This document shows positions 37,846-47,206 of a DNA stretch of 64,000 nt, piece after piece; the stretch's first letter is position 1; every line of letters begins with the position of its first letter. Below the pieces are notes generated by a model. That model was not told the DNA's origin. It searched no databases and saw nothing but the letters and a program-made list of their open reading frames with translations. Position numbers and translations under genes: made by a program. Source of the DNA: Methylobacillus gramineus. GTDB lineage: Bacteria; Pseudomonadota; Gammaproteobacteria; Burkholderiales; Methylophilaceae. The stretch lies in contig NZ_JAJAVE010000001.1 in the NCBI RefSeq assembly GCF_020532675.1, positions 124,001 to 188,000 of the forward strand, read 5' to 3'.

Positions 37846-38626
37846 GGGTACTCAGTGCCTCGGTAAAGTAATGTTCCAGTCGTTTGGTGACTTGCCGTGC
37901 CGCAATTGCAGGCGGGTCACCAGGCTTGGCCCATTGGTATATGAATATCGGGTCAAGAACGCGTATTTGTAGAAAAGCCTTCTCGGGCGGGATTTTATAC
38001 CACTTTGCCCCTTTGGTTAAAGTTGGTGGCGTACATTTAATCAATACTGGGATCACGGGCATTTTTCCATGCATGGCGATATAGGCGGTACCACGCCGGA
38101 ATTTCAGTGGTTTGCCCTGCACGCTGCGTGTTCCTTCAGGGAATATCATCAAGGGGTTACCTTGTTGCATGCCCTCTGCACAGGCTTGTATCAGCAACTC
38201 TGGCTCATCATTACTGATGTAATTGGCAGCACGCACGACGCCTCCCATAAAAAAGTTATCCCACAATGCTTGTTTGACCACGCAGTTGGCGTTGGGCATC
38301 AGTGAGATCAGGGCGACGACGTCTATCAGGGTCGGATGGTTGGCAAGCACCAGGGCACCTGGGTGAGCCTTGAGGGTGTGGCCGCCAGTGATTTCAAGCT
38401 TGAGTACGCCGACTAACTGCATCAGCTGCAGAAACATGCCAAATGTGTGGCAGATAATCTTGCGTGCCCGCCTGGCGCGCGTATGGGCAGGTGTCAGGTA
38501 AAGTGCAGGGAATACAACTGCCCCCAGCACTAATGCACCGACGCTGAATGTCACAAAACAAAACCCGGTGGCAAGCAGACGCCAAGCATAATTCAATTGA
38601 TTCATCCAATGCAGCCTAGCGGTCAT
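37796..38626 (-). CDS. apeD: Lysophospholipid acyltransferase-family protein
   Basis: 276 residues. One or two N-terminal hydrophobic segments, then the PlsC motifs: NHPTLID (HX4D) and FPEGTRS. Would transfer an acyl chain, perhaps to the glycolipid anchor of the polyene. GGAGT precedes the start, which overlaps the upstream gene by 11 bases; the 3' end overlaps the first carrier gene by 50. Confidence 0.86.
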   Translation of the reverse strand: MTARLHWMNQLNYAWRLLATGFCFVTFSVGALVLGAVVFPALYLTPAHTRARRARKIICHTFGMFLQLMQLVGVLKLEITGGHTLKAHPGALVLANHPTLIDVVALISLMPNANCVVKQALWDNFFMGGVVRAANYISNDEPELLIQACAEGMQQGNPLMIFPEGTRSVQGKPLKFRRGTAYIAMHGKMPVIPVLIKCTPPTLTKGAKWYKIPPEKAFLQIRVLDPIFIYQWAKPGDPPAIAARQVTKRLEHYFTEALSTHGSTTSGDQATHHQVA

Positions 38627-39311
38627 GGTGACTCCAGTGCCAGCTTCTACCTTCGCCCTGCCATGCGCTTGTGCGATTGATCAGGCACTGGATGAAGGCC
38701 AGGGCTTGGGGGAAGGGGCTATCCATGGTCTCTAGATTGGCTTGCATGCTGCAGCGGATTTCATGTTGAGCATCGGGGCCTAGCAGCAGCGCAATGGCAT
38801 GGGGCGCCGCATGCAGGTGGTTGGCCTGATAAATCGCTGGTGGCGGTTCATCGGCATAGACAAATAACAGGGGCTGATCCGGATGGTTGCTGAATTGCAT
38901 CCATGCTTCCAGCAGGCCAAAACCAATGCTGGAACCCGTGGCCGCTATCGCTATATTGGGGGAGCGGTCAGCGGTTGCAATCGAATATGTACCAGGCGCC
39001 GCATTAAGGACAGACATGCTGAATGCGGTGGGGGACGGCGTATCGCCAAGCGTTAAGCTCATCAACATGTCCGTGGTACGTGAAATATCCCCGTTGCGGG
39101 ACGCGAACACGAGGCGTAGATTGGTATGTGCATCCGCGCATTGGTGGGCAAGAGAAAGCGCCTGTTTTAATAAAGGGCTCAGTCTGCGGCGTAATCCAGC
39201 CTCCATGAATTGCAGGTTGATCTCTGGCGGATCCTGCATGTCTTCATGCCAATAGGCCCAGCGCAAGATTGGTAATACCCATTGGGTGGCTGGAGAGTGA
39301 GACACTGTCAT
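38616..39311 (-). CDS. apeC: Ketosynthase-like chain-length factor (Ketoacyl-synt_2)
   Basis: 231 residues, about half a ketosynthase and without the catalytic cysteine. Matches the 'beta-ketoacyl synthase N-terminal-like' proteins of APE clusters: FASRNGDISRTTDMLMSL and TAFSMSVLNAAPGTYSIA. In characterised systems this protein forms a heterodimer with the active ketosynthase ApeO, encoded about 11 kb further along the same transcript direction here. Confidence 0.82.
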   Translation of the reverse strand: MTVSHSPATQWVLPILRWAYWHEDMQDPPEINLQFMEAGLRRRLSPLLKQALSLAHQCADAHTNLRLVFASRNGDISRTTDMLMSLTLGDTPSPTAFSMSVLNAAPGTYSIATADRSPNIAIAATGSSIGFGLLEAWMQFSNHPDQPLLFVYADEPPPAIYQANHLHAAPHAIALLLGPDAQHEIRCSMQANLETMDSPFPQALAFIQCLINRTSAWQGEGRSWHWSHHDR

Positions 39312-39383
39312 ATATAAAGGTTTATTTAATCTGTGATAAAGACGGATTGAATAGGATTGAAGGTGCCATCAAATGCCTCAGGA

Positions 39384-40046
39384 TTATACAGCGTTGTCCA
39401 TAGGGAGAGCCTTCCATGCAATACAGAGAATGGCTTCGTCATGGAGATTGCTATCATGAATATGCCAATCCTGAGCTTGTCCCATGTCATCAGGCAGTGA
39501 GATGAGGCGTTGATGCTGATCAAAGCCAATATGGGATGGCGGAAAACTCAGCCCCGTTCCTACTGCCTTGGCTATCGCCTCTTTGCGACACCAGCAGGTC
39601 AAACCTCGTGCATTGCGCTCATCGCCATTGGCAGCCAAGATCCAGTCACTTTCTTCTGGATGGAATACATATTCTCTATAAGCTTCCCAATTACGATGTT
39701 GGATCATTTCAATATCAATTCCGATATTGGCAATGTGGGCAGATCTGGCAATAGCGCAACTGACCCAGTTACCCGAATGTGCAATGCTGATATGAGGGGC
39801 ATGGGGAAAGTCAAGCCAGGGTTTTCCATGGGCATCCTTAAGCAAAGGCATGGTAGCCGGGGTATAGTGCAGTCCTTGAAATTCTGCCAGTGCTGCGGCA
39901 AGCAGCTCTCTTGCTTGCCGTGATTGTTGCATGCGTTGTTGTTTTCTATCGCTGCCTGAGCGGTCGATCTGATTGGCGATGACCATGATGGATGCATCAT
40001 GAGTGCTGGAGATATGCCCTTGTTTGTTTAGGTAAAGCGTGATCAT
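39384..40046 (-). CDS. 4'-phosphopantetheinyl transferase (Sfp/AcpT type)
   Basis: 220 residues from the ATG at 40046 (MITLYLNKQG); longer versions up to 40178 are open but not family-like, and no strong ribosome site settles the start. Signature motifs NIGIDIEMI (magnesium-binding Asp and Glu) and CWCRKEAIAKAVGTGL are present. It would convert the two carrier proteins from apo to holo form. First gene of the leftward cluster and divergent from the OmpA-type gene. Confidence 0.86.
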   Translation of the reverse strand: MITLYLNKQGHISSTHDASIMVIANQIDRSGSDRKQQRMQQSRQARELLAAALAEFQGLHYTPATMPLLKDAHGKPWLDFPHAPHISIAHSGNWVSCAIARSAHIANIGIDIEMIQHRNWEAYREYVFHPEESDWILAANGDERNARGLTCWCRKEAIAKAVGTGLSFPPSHIGFDQHQRLISLPDDMGQAQDWHIHDSNLHDEAILCIAWKALPMDNAV

Positions 40047-40194
40047 CAAATCAGTATGGCATGAGTTTGCATGGTAGATGAGGGTGATCTGGCCAATAGG
40101 GTGTCGGCAAGCAGCTTCGTTGACATGTGTAGGCCGATTACTCACACTAGTGCATATAACAATATCAGACCGTATCATTTATTAGGGGATTGTC

Positions 40195-41877
40195 TTGCCG
40201 CAGGCGCCTTTTCAAACACGTTGGATCGTGCTTCTTTTACCGCTTGCTCTCGGATTACAGAGTTGTGTGACCACTGACCCAAAAACAGGCCAGCCTTCAA
40301 TCCGTGAAACTTTCAAGCAGACGTTTGCCAGTGATGATCCTTGCGCCAATAATGCACGCAATATAGGCATTGTGACGGGAGCGTTGATTGGCGGCCTAGT
40401 TGGCAATAAGGTCGGTGGCAATAACAAGGCCCTCGGTACTTTGATTGGCCTGGGGATAGGTGGCGCGCTGGGTGGCCTGATCGGCTCAGAGGTCGACAAG
40501 CGCGAGTGCGAACTGGCCAAGATACAGAAGAAATATGATCTCGATATGCAGGTGACGCCGATTGAGGTGCAGACCACGTCAAGTGGTGGATCGTCGGCAG
40601 CTGGGCCCCAGAAAGTCGGGCTTTCCGTGTCAGTGGTGGATGTTGACAACAAGCCGCAGTTCCGCAGTGGGTCCTCCACCTTGGAAGTAGATGCCAATAC
40701 CCATTTTGCGGAAATTGCTCACCAGTACTCAATCAAGTCGCAGCTTGAATCATTGGGCGCAGGTACCAGCCAGCAGGAAAGAGACAAGGTTGCGCAAGCC
40801 CTGAAAAATAAACGGGTGCTGCTGATAGGGCATACAGATGATAGCGGTAATACCGCGCTGAATGCTGACTTGTCAGAGCAACGTGCACGCTCCGTAGCCC
40901 AGGTATTCAAGGCGAATGGAGTGGCTGAGGATCAGTTGTATTATCAGGGCGCTGGTGAAACCCTACCGATTGCTGATAATCGCACTGAGCAAGGCCGAGC
41001 AAAAAACCGGCGTGTTGAAATTGTTGATCTGAGCAATGAGGAGGTCTTCAAACTGTACTTACAGACGCGTCGTGCCAATACTGCTTATTACCGTCCGGTT
41101 GAGGCTAAATCTGCGACCACAACAAAGGAGACTGCACTGAGCAAGCCCGTGGCTGCAGCTGTCACGCCTGCCAGTACAGGCACCATTGCCAAGCCTGCGA
41201 CCAATAGTGCTAGCAAGCCCAAGCCCGCAGTGAGTGATGATAAAAAGCCGAAGACCAAAGCGCTCCCCAGCACGATACTGGCAGTGAATGCGATTGATTT
41301 TGGCGGTGTGCCATTCAGCACTAAACAAGCAAGCCTGGATGTGGGGGAGGTCAAGGCAGTCAAGAAACCCTTGAGGCTGATTACTGAAGCAGAAGCCAGT
41401 GATATGACGGCTATCAGCAGTTGTAACCTGGATCGCCCACGTAATACTGGTGCTGTGAAGTCGTTCAAGGATGATCACGCTTATGCCACTAGCGATTTCA
41501 TGCCCGGACTGTATGGGAGAACCTGGCATGACACTGTAGGTGGACATTTGGTGGTATTGAATAAGGTGGCTGTGTTGAGCGATGGGGCAGCACCAGCTAA
41601 TGCGCCTGAACTCAAAATCTATGCCAGCTATGATGCAGTTAAAAATCGCAATGCCAAGCCTGATATTGAATTGGCTCCTGCAGTGAATATCTATCAGGGT
41701 AGCAATGGCCTGCTGTATCGCTTGTTTGCAGAAGGCAAGGGAGGGCTTGAATGCCTAGATATTCTCTTGCCAAAAGAAAATAACGGTATTGCCAAGGGTG
41801 GCAAGATACTCTACAACCGCGCTGGTGCTGAGTATGTGGTGGATTTCAAGCCCAGAATAAACACAAGCCAAAAGTAA
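40195..41877 (+). CDS. OmpA-family outer membrane lipoprotein with glycine zipper
   Basis: 560 residues starting at a TTG with AGGGGAT just before it. Signal peptide with lipobox LQSC (Cys24). Residues about 55-105 form a glycine-zipper hairpin (GALIGGLVGNKVGG, LGIGGALGGLIG). Residues about 190-285 form an OmpA C-terminal peptidoglycan-binding domain (LIGHTDDSGN, LSEQRARSV, GRAKNRRVEI). A low-complexity Ala/Lys/Thr/Pro linker (305-365) leads to a C-terminal domain I do not recognise. First of three genes that look like one operon. Confidence 0.83.
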   Translation: MPQAPFQTRWIVLLLPLALGLQSCVTTDPKTGQPSIRETFKQTFASDDPCANNARNIGIVTGALIGGLVGNKVGGNNKALGTLIGLGIGGALGGLIGSEVDKRECELAKIQKKYDLDMQVTPIEVQTTSSGGSSAAGPQKVGLSVSVVDVDNKPQFRSGSSTLEVDANTHFAEIAHQYSIKSQLESLGAGTSQQERDKVAQALKNKRVLLIGHTDDSGNTALNADLSEQRARSVAQVFKANGVAEDQLYYQGAGETLPIADNRTEQGRAKNRRVEIVDLSNEEVFKLYLQTRRANTAYYRPVEAKSATTTKETALSKPVAAAVTPASTGTIAKPATNSASKPKPAVSDDKKPKTKALPSTILAVNAIDFGGVPFSTKQASLDVGEVKAVKKPLRLITEAEASDMTAISSCNLDRPRNTGAVKSFKDDHAYATSDFMPGLYGRTWHDTVGGHLVVLNKVAVLSDGAAPANAPELKIYASYDAVKNRNAKPDIELAPAVNIYQGSNGLLYRLFAEGKGGLECLDILLPKENNGIAKGGKILYNRAGAEYVVDFKPRINTSQK

Positions 41878-41926
41878 TTAGCAGCGTTATTCAGATGTAT
41901 ATTAAGTTTTAAAAAAGGGGAACAAT

Positions 41927-43432
41927 ATGCGGGAGTTTTTTGAGGCTTATCCATTACTGGCCTGGAGTGTGGTCAGCACGATGGTTGCCTTGGTGATTGT
42001 GGTGGCGTTGTGGGAAAAGGTAAAGTGGTGGTGGCTGAACACCTGGATGAGTTTTCCTCTAATTGGACGTATCAGTAGTCTATCCAAGGACTTAAATCGG
42101 GATATGACCAATCCGTCATGGTTCAAGGCGGAGAAGTCCCTGTGTCGTGATTACAAGAAATTTATCCGCATCCAGAATGAGCAGGATTTCAATGACAAGA
42201 TTGAATATCTGACCAAGGCAGGGGATAACGGACGTCAGGCAATTCCCTTCTGGATATGGATACTTACTGTGGCCATGGTGTTTGTGGAAGCCATGGGTTT
42301 TAGCTATGTACTTGCAGGGTATACCTTGCCGGGGGCTAGTGAAAATCTGCAGCAGACTGGGGCTTATGGTATTGCCTTCCTGATTTCCATCATTCTGGTG
42401 GCCATGACCCACTTTGCTGGCCATGAGCTTTATAAATCAGGCAAAATTGCCCATGCCCGACGTGAGTGGGCGGAGGATGGTCGTCAACATAAGCTGACCA
42501 CAGGGACTGTACCTTTGGCCAAGCCACAGTCGATCGACGATGGCGAACCTCGTTATACCCAGTTGTGTAATCGTGTTGGCACACATCCCAGTTACAAAAT
42601 TACTATTCTGACGGCAATATTTGTCCTGTTTGTTGCTGTATTTGCCACCTATGTGCGTGGACAGGTGCTGGAAAAATCATTGCATCAAGAGGTGGTTGGC
42701 ACCCATCATGTCGCGCCAGCGAATAGTGCGGATGGCCTGGACTTTTCCAGTGATGCAACTCTACCCGATGCCGACCTGGCACAGGATCTCTCCACGGTTG
42801 ATAAAGCCGTGCAGGATGAAACCTCGATTGATCGTCATGGCGGCTGGGCAACCTTTATTGTGCTGGCTTTTGTTTTCGTGTTCCTGCAGATACTGGGGGT
42901 TATTTTTGGCCATCGCTGGGGCTTTGCTGGTCAAAATAGTGCAGCGGCCTTTGTTGATATAGGTCGAGGCCGATATAACACCTATTCCGATGTACGCGAA
43001 CATTACCAGGATATTACTGATACGGCACAGTCCAAGTTGGAAACCCTTCAGCAAAAACTGATGGATAGAAATGCCCAGCAAGGCACAGATGGCATGCATA
43101 CCAGCAAGAGTTTTTATGATTTCATGGAATTGAGTCGACAGGAGGAGGCGAAAGACCGTGACAGTCAACGTCAACATACTCAGAAGTATGCTGAGGAGCG
43201 CAAGCCGCAGGTGGTAGCGGATGCTGCTCAATTCAGTGCCGTGATTTCCCTGCAGGATGCGTTGCGTCAACTGGAGGGATTACAGGATAAGGTTGCCAAG
43301 AAGGAATATATCCATGGTTTGCCGGAGGCCTTGCAACAAGAAGTGTTAGCTGCCATCAAAACAGCCAAACTTGCAGAGCAGGAACAAAACAGCCGCTCTA
43401 AATTGGATTCTGAATTGGATGATCTGCTATGA
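41927..43432 (+). CDS. Five-pass membrane protein with charged C-terminal domain, unknown
   Basis: 501 residues. Predicted spans near 10-29, 107-130, 147-165, 223-243 and 306-328, with a loop of about 60 residues (244-305) between the last two and a long, charged, probably helical tail (345-501). No family recognised. Forty-nine bases after the lipoprotein gene, with AAAAAGGGG before the ATG, and its stop overlaps the next start as ATGA, so the three genes are probably one envelope unit. Confidence 0.72.
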   Translation: MREFFEAYPLLAWSVVSTMVALVIVVALWEKVKWWWLNTWMSFPLIGRISSLSKDLNRDMTNPSWFKAEKSLCRDYKKFIRIQNEQDFNDKIEYLTKAGDNGRQAIPFWIWILTVAMVFVEAMGFSYVLAGYTLPGASENLQQTGAYGIAFLISIILVAMTHFAGHELYKSGKIAHARREWAEDGRQHKLTTGTVPLAKPQSIDDGEPRYTQLCNRVGTHPSYKITILTAIFVLFVAVFATYVRGQVLEKSLHQEVVGTHHVAPANSADGLDFSSDATLPDADLAQDLSTVDKAVQDETSIDRHGGWATFIVLAFVFVFLQILGVIFGHRWGFAGQNSAAAFVDIGRGRYNTYSDVREHYQDITDTAQSKLETLQQKLMDRNAQQGTDGMHTSKSFYDFMELSRQEEAKDRDSQRQHTQKYAEERKPQVVADAAQFSAVISLQDALRQLEGLQDKVAKKEYIHGLPEALQQEVLAAIKTAKLAEQEQNSRSKLDSELDDLL

Positions 43433-44259
43433 AGCCGTGGCAGCTAGCAATATGCTTACTCTTTGCCAGTGGTGCTGGGATCGCCGAGGCAGCCGGTAGC
43501 TTACCCAGCTGTTATCACGCAAAATTACCTGTGGTGGACTCAACGCCCGAGACTGAAATATTTGTCGTGATAGATCAAACAACGGTATTTGATAATAGCC
43601 TGAAGCAGTCGATTGCGAATAACTTGCGCCCATTCCTGGGTGCGAATAACGCATTCTCAGTCATTCGTTTTTCCGCTTATACACAAGGCCAATACACTGA
43701 AGTCTTAGCCTCTGCCACATTGGATCCACTCATTAATCAAGCTGCTCGCAACGATATATCCAAGCCTGTGCTGGCCAAGTTTGATCAATGCATAGCCCAA
43801 CAACCCAAACAAGCTTCCCAGTTAGCAGGTGCTGCCTTGAAATCTGCGTTTGGTGGGAGTAGTACCAACATCAGTAAATCAGACGTAATTGGTAGCCTTA
43901 AGGATATTTCAAGCCGCGTCAGGCAGTCTTCAGCCCACCAGAAAGTGGTTCTGATTGCTTCTGATATGCTGGAAAATTCTTCTGTGACCAGCTTTTATGC
44001 AAACCAGGCTGTTCGCACCATACAGCCGGAAAAAGAGCTGGGGCTAGTGGAGAAAAACCAGTTGTTTGGTGACTTCTCTGGTGCGAGGGTCTATGTGATA
44101 GGGGCTGGATTGCTGGCAGATGATGCCAAAACCAAAGCGGTATACCGTTCACCCCAGACCATGCAAGAATTAGGCGGGTTCTGGAAGCAATATTTCCAGC
44201 GATCCAATGCCCACCTTCTTGAGTTTGGGCAGCCAGCCTTGCTCAATCCAGTTAGGTAA
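43429..44259 (+). CDS. Exported von Willebrand A-like protein, unknown
   Basis: 276 residues. Signal peptide 1-22 (cleavage near AEAA). The mature part starts with strand-like EIFVVIDQTTVFD and later has HQKVVLIASDMLENS and ARVYVIGAG, an alternation of hydrophobic strands and helices as in vWA domains. The metal-site DxSxS is degenerate (DQTTV). Translationally coupled to the membrane protein gene. A terminator follows. Confidence 0.7.
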   Translation: MKPWQLAICLLFASGAGIAEAAGSLPSCYHAKLPVVDSTPETEIFVVIDQTTVFDNSLKQSIANNLRPFLGANNAFSVIRFSAYTQGQYTEVLASATLDPLINQAARNDISKPVLAKFDQCIAQQPKQASQLAGAALKSAFGGSSTNISKSDVIGSLKDISSRVRQSSAHQKVVLIASDMLENSSVTSFYANQAVRTIQPEKELGLVEKNQLFGDFSGARVYVIGAGLLADDAKTKAVYRSPQTMQELGGFWKQYFQRSNAHLLEFGQPALLNPVR

Positions 44260-44262
44260 TTC

Positions 44263-44288
44263 AAACAGGCCCGTTGTCGGGCCTGTTT
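44263..44288 (+). terminator. Terminator after the three-gene envelope operon
   Basis: AAACAGGCCCG (44263-44273), loop TTGT, CGGGCCTGTTT (44278-44288). Perfect 11-pair stem with three T at its end, four bases after the stop codon. Confidence 0.8.
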
Positions 44289-44418
44289 CACATTGCAGGA
44301 CAAAAACTAGACTAGGGAGTATATTTATACGAATGTACGTGAGTCGCTTTAATCTGCGTGCATCATAATTCGTGGCAATTGCTACCATCATTATCAATAA
44401 CTCTTGGAGGAGTGTGGG

Positions 44419-45939
44419 ATGAGTCTGGATAGTTTAAAGAGTCTAGGTATTAAGGTTCCGTACAAAAACAAATACGATAACTATATTGGCGGCAAGTGGG
44501 TTGCACCGGTGAATGGCGAGTATTTCGATAATATCAGCCCGATCACGGGCAAGGTGTTCTGCCAGATTGCGCGCTCCAGCGACAAGGATGTGAACCTGGC
44601 ACTGGATGCAGCCCATGCAGCCAAAGAGGCATGGGGCAAGACGTCAGGTACGGACCGTGCCAATATCCTGCTGAAAATTGCAGATGCGATGGAAGCCAAT
44701 CTGGAAACGATTGCAATTGCCGAAACCATCGACAATGGCAAGCCTATCCGCGAGACCATGGCGGCAGATATTCCACTGGCGATTGATCACTTCCGGTACT
44801 TTGCCGGCTGTATACGCGCCCAAGAGGGTGGAATCAGTGAAATTGACCATGAAACCGTGGCTTATCACTTTCATGAACCGTTAGGGGTTGTCGGCCAGAT
44901 TATTCCCTGGAATTTCCCCATCCTGATGGCAGCATGGAAACTTGCACCTGCATTGGCAGCGGGTAATTGCATTGTCATGAAGCCCGCGGAGCAAACGCCT
45001 GCATCCATCCTGATTGTGATGGAGATTGTCGGCCATCTGTTGCCACCAGGTGTACTGAATGTGGTGAACGGTTTTGGTGTGGAAGCCGGTAAGGCCTTGG
45101 CTACCAGCCCACGTATTGCCAAGATTGCATTCACCGGATCCACTTCCGTGGGTCGCCTCATCATGCAATATGCCAGCCAAAGCCTGATTCCAGTGACACT
45201 GGAACTGGGAGGCAAGTCGCCTAATATCTTCTTTGAAGACGTGATGGATAAGGATGATGCCTACTTCGACAAGTGCCTGGAAGGTTTTGCCTTGTTTGCC
45301 CTCAATCAGGGTGAGGTCTGTACCTGTCCAAGCCGTGCGCTGATCCAGGAGTCTATCTACGAACAGTTCATTGAGCGTGCCATCAAGCGAGTGAAGGCGA
45401 TCAAGCAGGGTAGCCCACTGGACAAGTCGACCATGATCGGTGCGCAGGCTTCGAGCGAACAGGTCGAGATCATTATGTCTTATATCAAGCTGGGTCTTGA
45501 AGAGGGCGCTGAGCTGCTGACTGGCGGCAAGTCTACCAAGTTGCAGGGTGAGCTGGGCGAAGGATATTACATTGAACCTACGGTATTCAAGGGTAATAAC
45601 AAGATGCGGATTTTCCAGGAGGAGATCTTTGGCCCAGTGTTGTCTGTGACCACCTTCAAGGATGAAGCCGAGGCGCTGGAAATTGCCAATGACACCATGT
45701 ATGGCCTGGGTGCTGGTGTCTGGACCCGTGATGGCAGCCGTGCTTTCCGTATTGGGCGTGGCGTGCAGGCCGGGCGTGTCTGGACCAATTGTTATCACTT
45801 GTATCCAGCCCATGCCGCATTTGGTGGTTACAAACAATCAGGTATCGGGCGTGAGAATCACAAGATGATGCTTGATCATTACCAGCAAACCAAGAACCTG
45901 TTGGTGAGTTATAGCCAGAATGCGCTGGGTTTCTTCTAA
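44419..45939 (+). CDS. NAD-dependent aldehyde dehydrogenase (AcoD/ExaC-like)
   Basis: 506 residues. Catalytic Cys301 ([10 protein letters not shown]) and Glu262 ([11 protein letters not shown]), Rossmann FTGSTSVG, and the PWNFPILM segment. The start at 44419 ([10 protein letters not shown]) has GGAGGAG upstream. The QGEVC/CPSR form and the DUF779 neighbour are typical of acetaldehyde or short-chain aldehyde dehydrogenases of the AcoD/ExaC group. In a methylotroph it could clear acetaldehyde or other aldehydes; substrate is not proven by sequence. Confidence 0.92.
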   Translation: MSLDSLKSLGIKVPYKNKYDNYIGGKWVAPVNGEYFDNISPITGKVFCQIARSSDKDVNLALDAAHAAKEAWGKTSGTDRANILLKIADAMEANLETIAIAETIDNGKPIRETMAADIPLAIDHFRYFAGCIRAQEGGISEIDHETVAYHFHEPLGVVGQIIPWNFPILMAAWKLAPALAAGNCIVMKPAEQTPASILIVMEIVGHLLPPGVLNVVNGFGVEAGKALATSPRIAKIAFTGSTSVGRLIMQYASQSLIPVTLELGGKSPNIFFEDVMDKDDAYFDKCLEGFALFALNQGEVCTCPSRALIQESIYEQFIERAIKRVKAIKQGSPLDKSTMIGAQASSEQVEIIMSYIKLGLEEGAELLTGGKSTKLQGELGEGYYIEPTVFKGNNKMRIFQEEIFGPVLSVTTFKDEAEALEIANDTMYGLGAGVWTRDGSRAFRIGRGVQAGRVWTNCYHLYPAHAAFGGYKQSGIGRENHKMMLDHYQQTKNLLVSYSQNALGFF

Positions 45940-46053
45940 GTTAGCCATCACGCTGTAGTCTGGTGTGCGCAGTTGCCGATCATTGTTATATGCAAGGTCG
46001 GTACTGCGCACTTTTAGTTTCTCTACACTAGTACATAATGTTGAGGAGAACGT

Positions 46054-46428
46054 ATGAGTACACGGTTATCAGCGACTGAGGCTGCAAAAGCCTTGATTGA
46101 CGAACTCAAGGCCAGGCATGGCAACCTCATGTTCCATCAGTCTGGTGGGTGCTGTGAGGGCAGTGCCCCCATGTGCTTGCAAGAGGGTGAATTCTTGCTG
46201 GGCACCTCTGACGTCAAGGTCGGCGAAGTGCACGATGTGTCTTTCTACATGAATAAAACCCAGTTTGAATACTGGCAGCATACGCATTTAACCCTGGATG
46301 TCATCGTCGGGCATGGTGGGATGTTTTCTCTGGAACAGGCGACCGGCAAACACTTCCTGATCAGGTCGCGATTGTTTACCGATGAGGAGTTACAGGATCT
46401 TGAGCCGGTAGAGCAGTGTGGGAGATGA
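46054..46428 (+). CDS. DUF779 family protein
   Basis: 124 residues. The family hallmarks are FHQSGGCCEGSAPMC with adjacent cysteines and the later conserved HGGMFSLEQATGKHF. Function unknown; the family nearly always accompanies an aldehyde dehydrogenase, as here 114 bases downstream. The cysteine cluster suggests metal binding. GAGGAG before the ATG. Confidence 0.88.
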   Translation: MSTRLSATEAAKALIDELKARHGNLMFHQSGGCCEGSAPMCLQEGEFLLGTSDVKVGEVHDVSFYMNKTQFEYWQHTHLTLDVIVGHGGMFSLEQATGKHFLIRSRLFTDEELQDLEPVEQCGR

Positions 46429-46597
46429 ACCGTGTGTTGATTGATGTCGGTACCGCTGCATATTTGGCTGGGCAGCCTTGCACCTTGTGTTTACTTACTG
46501 AGCAAGCCCTGTCGCTGCAAACAACTGGCGAACAAATACACCGTATCTAGTAGACTGCAATGCAGCGATTAATTAACCCCTCACATTACGCCATTGC

Positions 46598-47206
46598 ATG
46601 AACGATTCACTGCTACTGTTCGGTTTGATCCATACCTCACTGCTCGAAATCATCTCCTTCTTGCTCGCCATCGTGATGGTACTGCTCAACATCCGGCAAT
46701 CGCCGTGGGCGTGGCTGTTTGCGATCGCTTCTGCCGGCTTGTATGTTGTCGTTTTTTATGGCGCAAAAATCTATGGCGACATGGTGCTGCAGTTCGTCTT
46801 CATTGCGGTGTCATTATGGGGCGCTTACCAATGGCTGTTTGGCGGGCGTGATCACCAGGGCGTGAACGTCACGCAGCTGTCTGGCAACGGTTGGTACCTT
46901 GTTGCCGCGGTCTGGCTAGTCGCCTATGCCATCATCGCCATGCTCTTGCACACTTTCACGGATAGCGATGTCACGCATATTGATGCCTTCCTGACCGCCG
47001 GTAGCCTAGTTGCCCAGTTCCTGCTCACGCGAAAAACACTGGAAAACTGGCATATGTGGATTCTCATTGATGGCCTCTATATTGGTCTGTACCTGCACAA
47101 GCATCTGTACCTGACAGCGGTGCTATACGGCTTGTTTGCGCTGCTTGCAGTGCTGGGCTTGCGTGCCTGGAAACGATCCCTGCCGGCAAGAGTGGTCTTA
47201 TCGTGA
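46598..47206 (+). CDS. pnuC: PnuC-family vitamin transporter
   Basis: 202 residues with seven hydrophobic segments and the ENWHMWILID...GLYLTAVLYGLFA features of the PnuC family of facilitators for nicotinamide riboside or related vitamins. Near the C-terminus it has WHMWILIDGLY. I recall an asparagine where this has aspartate in riboside-type members, but I am not certain. The next gene starts within its stop codon. Given the TPP-controlled receptor opposite, thiamine is an alternative substrate. Confidence 0.85.
   Translation: MNDSLLLFGLIHTSLLEIISFLLAIVMVLLNIRQSPWAWLFAIASAGLYVVVFYGAKIYGDMVLQFVFIAVSLWGAYQWLFGGRDHQGVNVTQLSGNGWYLVAAVWLVAYAIIAMLLHTFTDSDVTHIDAFLTAGSLVAQFLLTRKTLENWHMWILIDGLYIGLYLHKHLYLTAVLYGLFALLAVLGLRAWKRSLPARVVLS

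Noticed and set aside
44289-44418. Sigma-54 promoter ahead of the aldehyde dehydrogenase (TGGCAATTGC)
   Set aside because: The GG and GC elements are too close together for a -24/-12 promoter.
44881-45837. 318-codon minus-strand frame opposite the aldehyde dehydrogenase
   Set aside because: Antisense to a gene with complete catalytic motifs; no recognisable domain.
46429-46597. Second TPP riboswitch ahead of pnuC
   Set aside because: The conserved CTGAGA/ACCTGA/GGATAATGCCAGCG elements are absent on the plus strand here.
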